Of a DNA stretch of 64,000 nt, positions 63,901 through 64,000 are shown piece by piece; positions within the stretch are counted from its first letter, which is position 1, and each line of letters begins with the position of its first letter. Below the pieces are notes generated by a model, which saw nothing but the letters and a program-made list of their open reading frames with translations, was not told the origin of the DNA and did not search any database. A program made the position numbers and the translations under genes. Source of the DNA: Plasticicumulans acidivorans (lineage in GTDB: Bacteria > Pseudomonadota > Gammaproteobacteria > Competibacterales > Competibacteraceae); assembly GCF_003182095.1 (NCBI RefSeq), contig NZ_QGTJ01000008.1, forward strand, positions 62,001 through 126,000, read 5' to 3'.

Positions 63901-64000
63901 GATTCAGGAGGAATCACTGCTCTACGAAACCCGCAAGCACGACGGCAGCCTGCCGATCATCGGCGTCAACACCTTCCGCAACCCGCACGGCGAGGACGTC
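60968..64000 (+). CDS. icmF: Fused isobutyryl-CoA mutase (3' end outside window)
   Basis: The frame is open for 1,011 codons to the window end; full IcmF is ~1,090 residues. Domains in order: an N-terminal B12-binding domain with [16 protein letters not shown] (Asp35, His37) and YGGGGGVIV; a MeaI-type GTPase chaperone domain with P-loop [11 protein letters not shown] (Lys220); then the mutase TIM barrel. Substrate-pocket residues are Phe596 (RMFAGEG) and Gln740 (DQGQNTCIF), which align with Tyr89 and Arg207 of methylmalonyl-CoA mutase and are the isobutyryl-CoA type. It interconverts isobutyryl- and butyryl-CoA, and also acts on isovaleryl-CoA in some species. GGAGAGGAG lies 8 bases before the ATG. 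Confidence 0.96.
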   Translation, partial: MSVAAQAVRAAPVQSQPLHKPQHKVRFVTAASLFDGHDASINIMRRILQAQGAEVIHLGHNRSVDEVVTAALAEDVQGIAVSSYQGGHVEYFKYMIDLLRARGGENIRVYGGGGGVIVPAEIRELHDYGVARIFSPEDGQRLGLAGMINLMIRECDVEQAQAVPCALDALRGGDQRALSRCITALEAGALDGALRTTLLAEAVGRSAPVLGITGTGGAGKSSLTDELIRRFRLDRDDALKIAVIAADPSRRKSGGALLGDRIRMNAIDHPNIYVRSLSTRAGGTEVPEHLDDIIAACKVAGFELIIVETPGIGQGGAGIVPFADLALYVMTPEFGAASQLEKIDMLDFADVVAINKFDRKGGEDALRDVRKQMQRNREAFAVAAEAMPVFGTIAARFNDDGITALYQCLSALLREKGLSAGVQRLAPVGVKASSGKTVIVPPGRVRYLAEIADTVRGYHRTIGEQAALLRQRQQLQAVRALLQREGAEVATLDALLLKTEDRIDARARKLIEQWPAVVASYSGDEHVVKVRDKEIRYALTTTSLSGNRIPKVALPKFSDHGELLTFLLKENLPGNFPYTAGVFAFKREGEDPTRMFAGEGDAFRTNKRFHYLSKGQPATRLSTAFDSVTLYGGDPDERPDIYGKVGNSGVSIATLDDMKVLYSGFDLCAASTSVSMTINGPAPTILAMFLNTAIDQQLEQFAREQQRAPSVEEAAQLRAWVLNTVRGTVQADILKEDQGQNTCIFSTEFALKLMADIQAYFVEHQVRNFYSVSISGYHIAEAGANPISQLAFTLANGFTYVETYLARGMHIDDFAPNLSFFFSNGMDPEYTVMGRVARRIWATAMRFKYGANERSQKLKYHVQTSGRSLHAQEMAFNDIRTTLQALIAIYDNCNSLHTNAFDEAITTPTEDSVRRAMAIQLIINREWGLAKNENPNQGAFIIDELTDLVEEAVLCEFERIAERGGVLGAMETGYQRGKIQEESLLYETRKHDGSLPIIGVNTFRNPHGEDV

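Noticed and set aside
60968-64000. Methylmalonyl-CoA mutase or pivalyl-CoA mutase
   Set aside because: The B12 domain is N-terminal and fused to a GTPase, and the Phe/Gln pocket pair is that of isobutyryl-CoA mutase.

Overview
This 64 kb window is chromosomal DNA of very high GC content with dense genes, short gaps and many translationally coupled starts. The gene set is RecBCD, class I PHA synthase, a complete leucine/isovalerate (liu) pathway, a tsdBA cytochrome pair, an RquA-like methyltransferase, four scattered PEP-CTERM exported proteins and a fused B12-dependent IcmF. It points to a respiratory, PHA-storing betaproteobacterium, most like Rhodocyclales (Azoarcus/Thauera group); the taxonomy is inference. 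I see no rRNA, tRNA, CRISPR array, insertion sequence or integrase.

Layout, first half. Positions 1-6678 hold a three-gene transglutaminase / DUF2126 / circularly permuted ATP-grasp-alpha-E cluster, a conserved predicted peptide-ligation system of unknown product. An HDOD gene, a PEP-CTERM gene and an unrecognised gene follow. recC-recB-recD (9799-18472) are coupled by ATGA overlaps. Then come an Lrp regulator with a divergent RhtA-like exporter, rquA, a soluble PAS chemoreceptor, a LysR/YeiH divergent pair and hemL. Next is a membrane protein whose two ends look like the two halves of an acyl carrier protein in swapped order (25907-26575). A PEP-CTERM gene follows an AT-rich leader, then a PiT phosphate transporter. 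A bufferin-type copper RiPP operon (bufA-bufB-bufC-doxX, 32189 to 29794 on the minus strand) is next, followed by a lipase-family hydrolase with DUF2889 and DUF1289 genes, another PEP-CTERM gene, a haloacid dehalogenase-type gene and a large MscS channel.

Layout, second half. From 38685 to 53258, almost all on the minus strand, lie the genes for leucine breakdown: HMG-CoA lyase, MaoC, both methylcrotonyl-CoA carboxylase subunits, methylglutaconyl-CoA hydratase, an acyl-CoA dehydrogenase, thiolase, acyl-CoA ligase, isovaleryl-CoA dehydrogenase and a LiuR-like MerR regulator. A PEP-CTERM gene (42376-42933) and tsdBA (45377-43800) interrupt this cluster. Divergent from the regulator are phaC and an Hsp20 gene. 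The right end carries a GNAT, an amino-acid racemase, an exported protein, an Fe-S protein coupled to a BtuF-like protein, a methyltransferase and the start of icmF, which runs off the window.

How the genes fit together. A 16-bp dyad, consensus TTGACGTNNACGTCAA, occurs before the isovaleryl-CoA dehydrogenase, before phaC, between the BtuF-like and methyltransferase genes, and before icmF. This suggests one MerR-family regulon joining branched-chain acyl-CoA oxidation, PHA storage and B12-dependent acyl-CoA rearrangement. The best candidates for little-described biology are the permuted ACP-like protein, this dyad regulon, the bufferin operon, the ATP-grasp/alpha-E/transglutaminase cluster, and the BtuF-like plus Fe-S pair.
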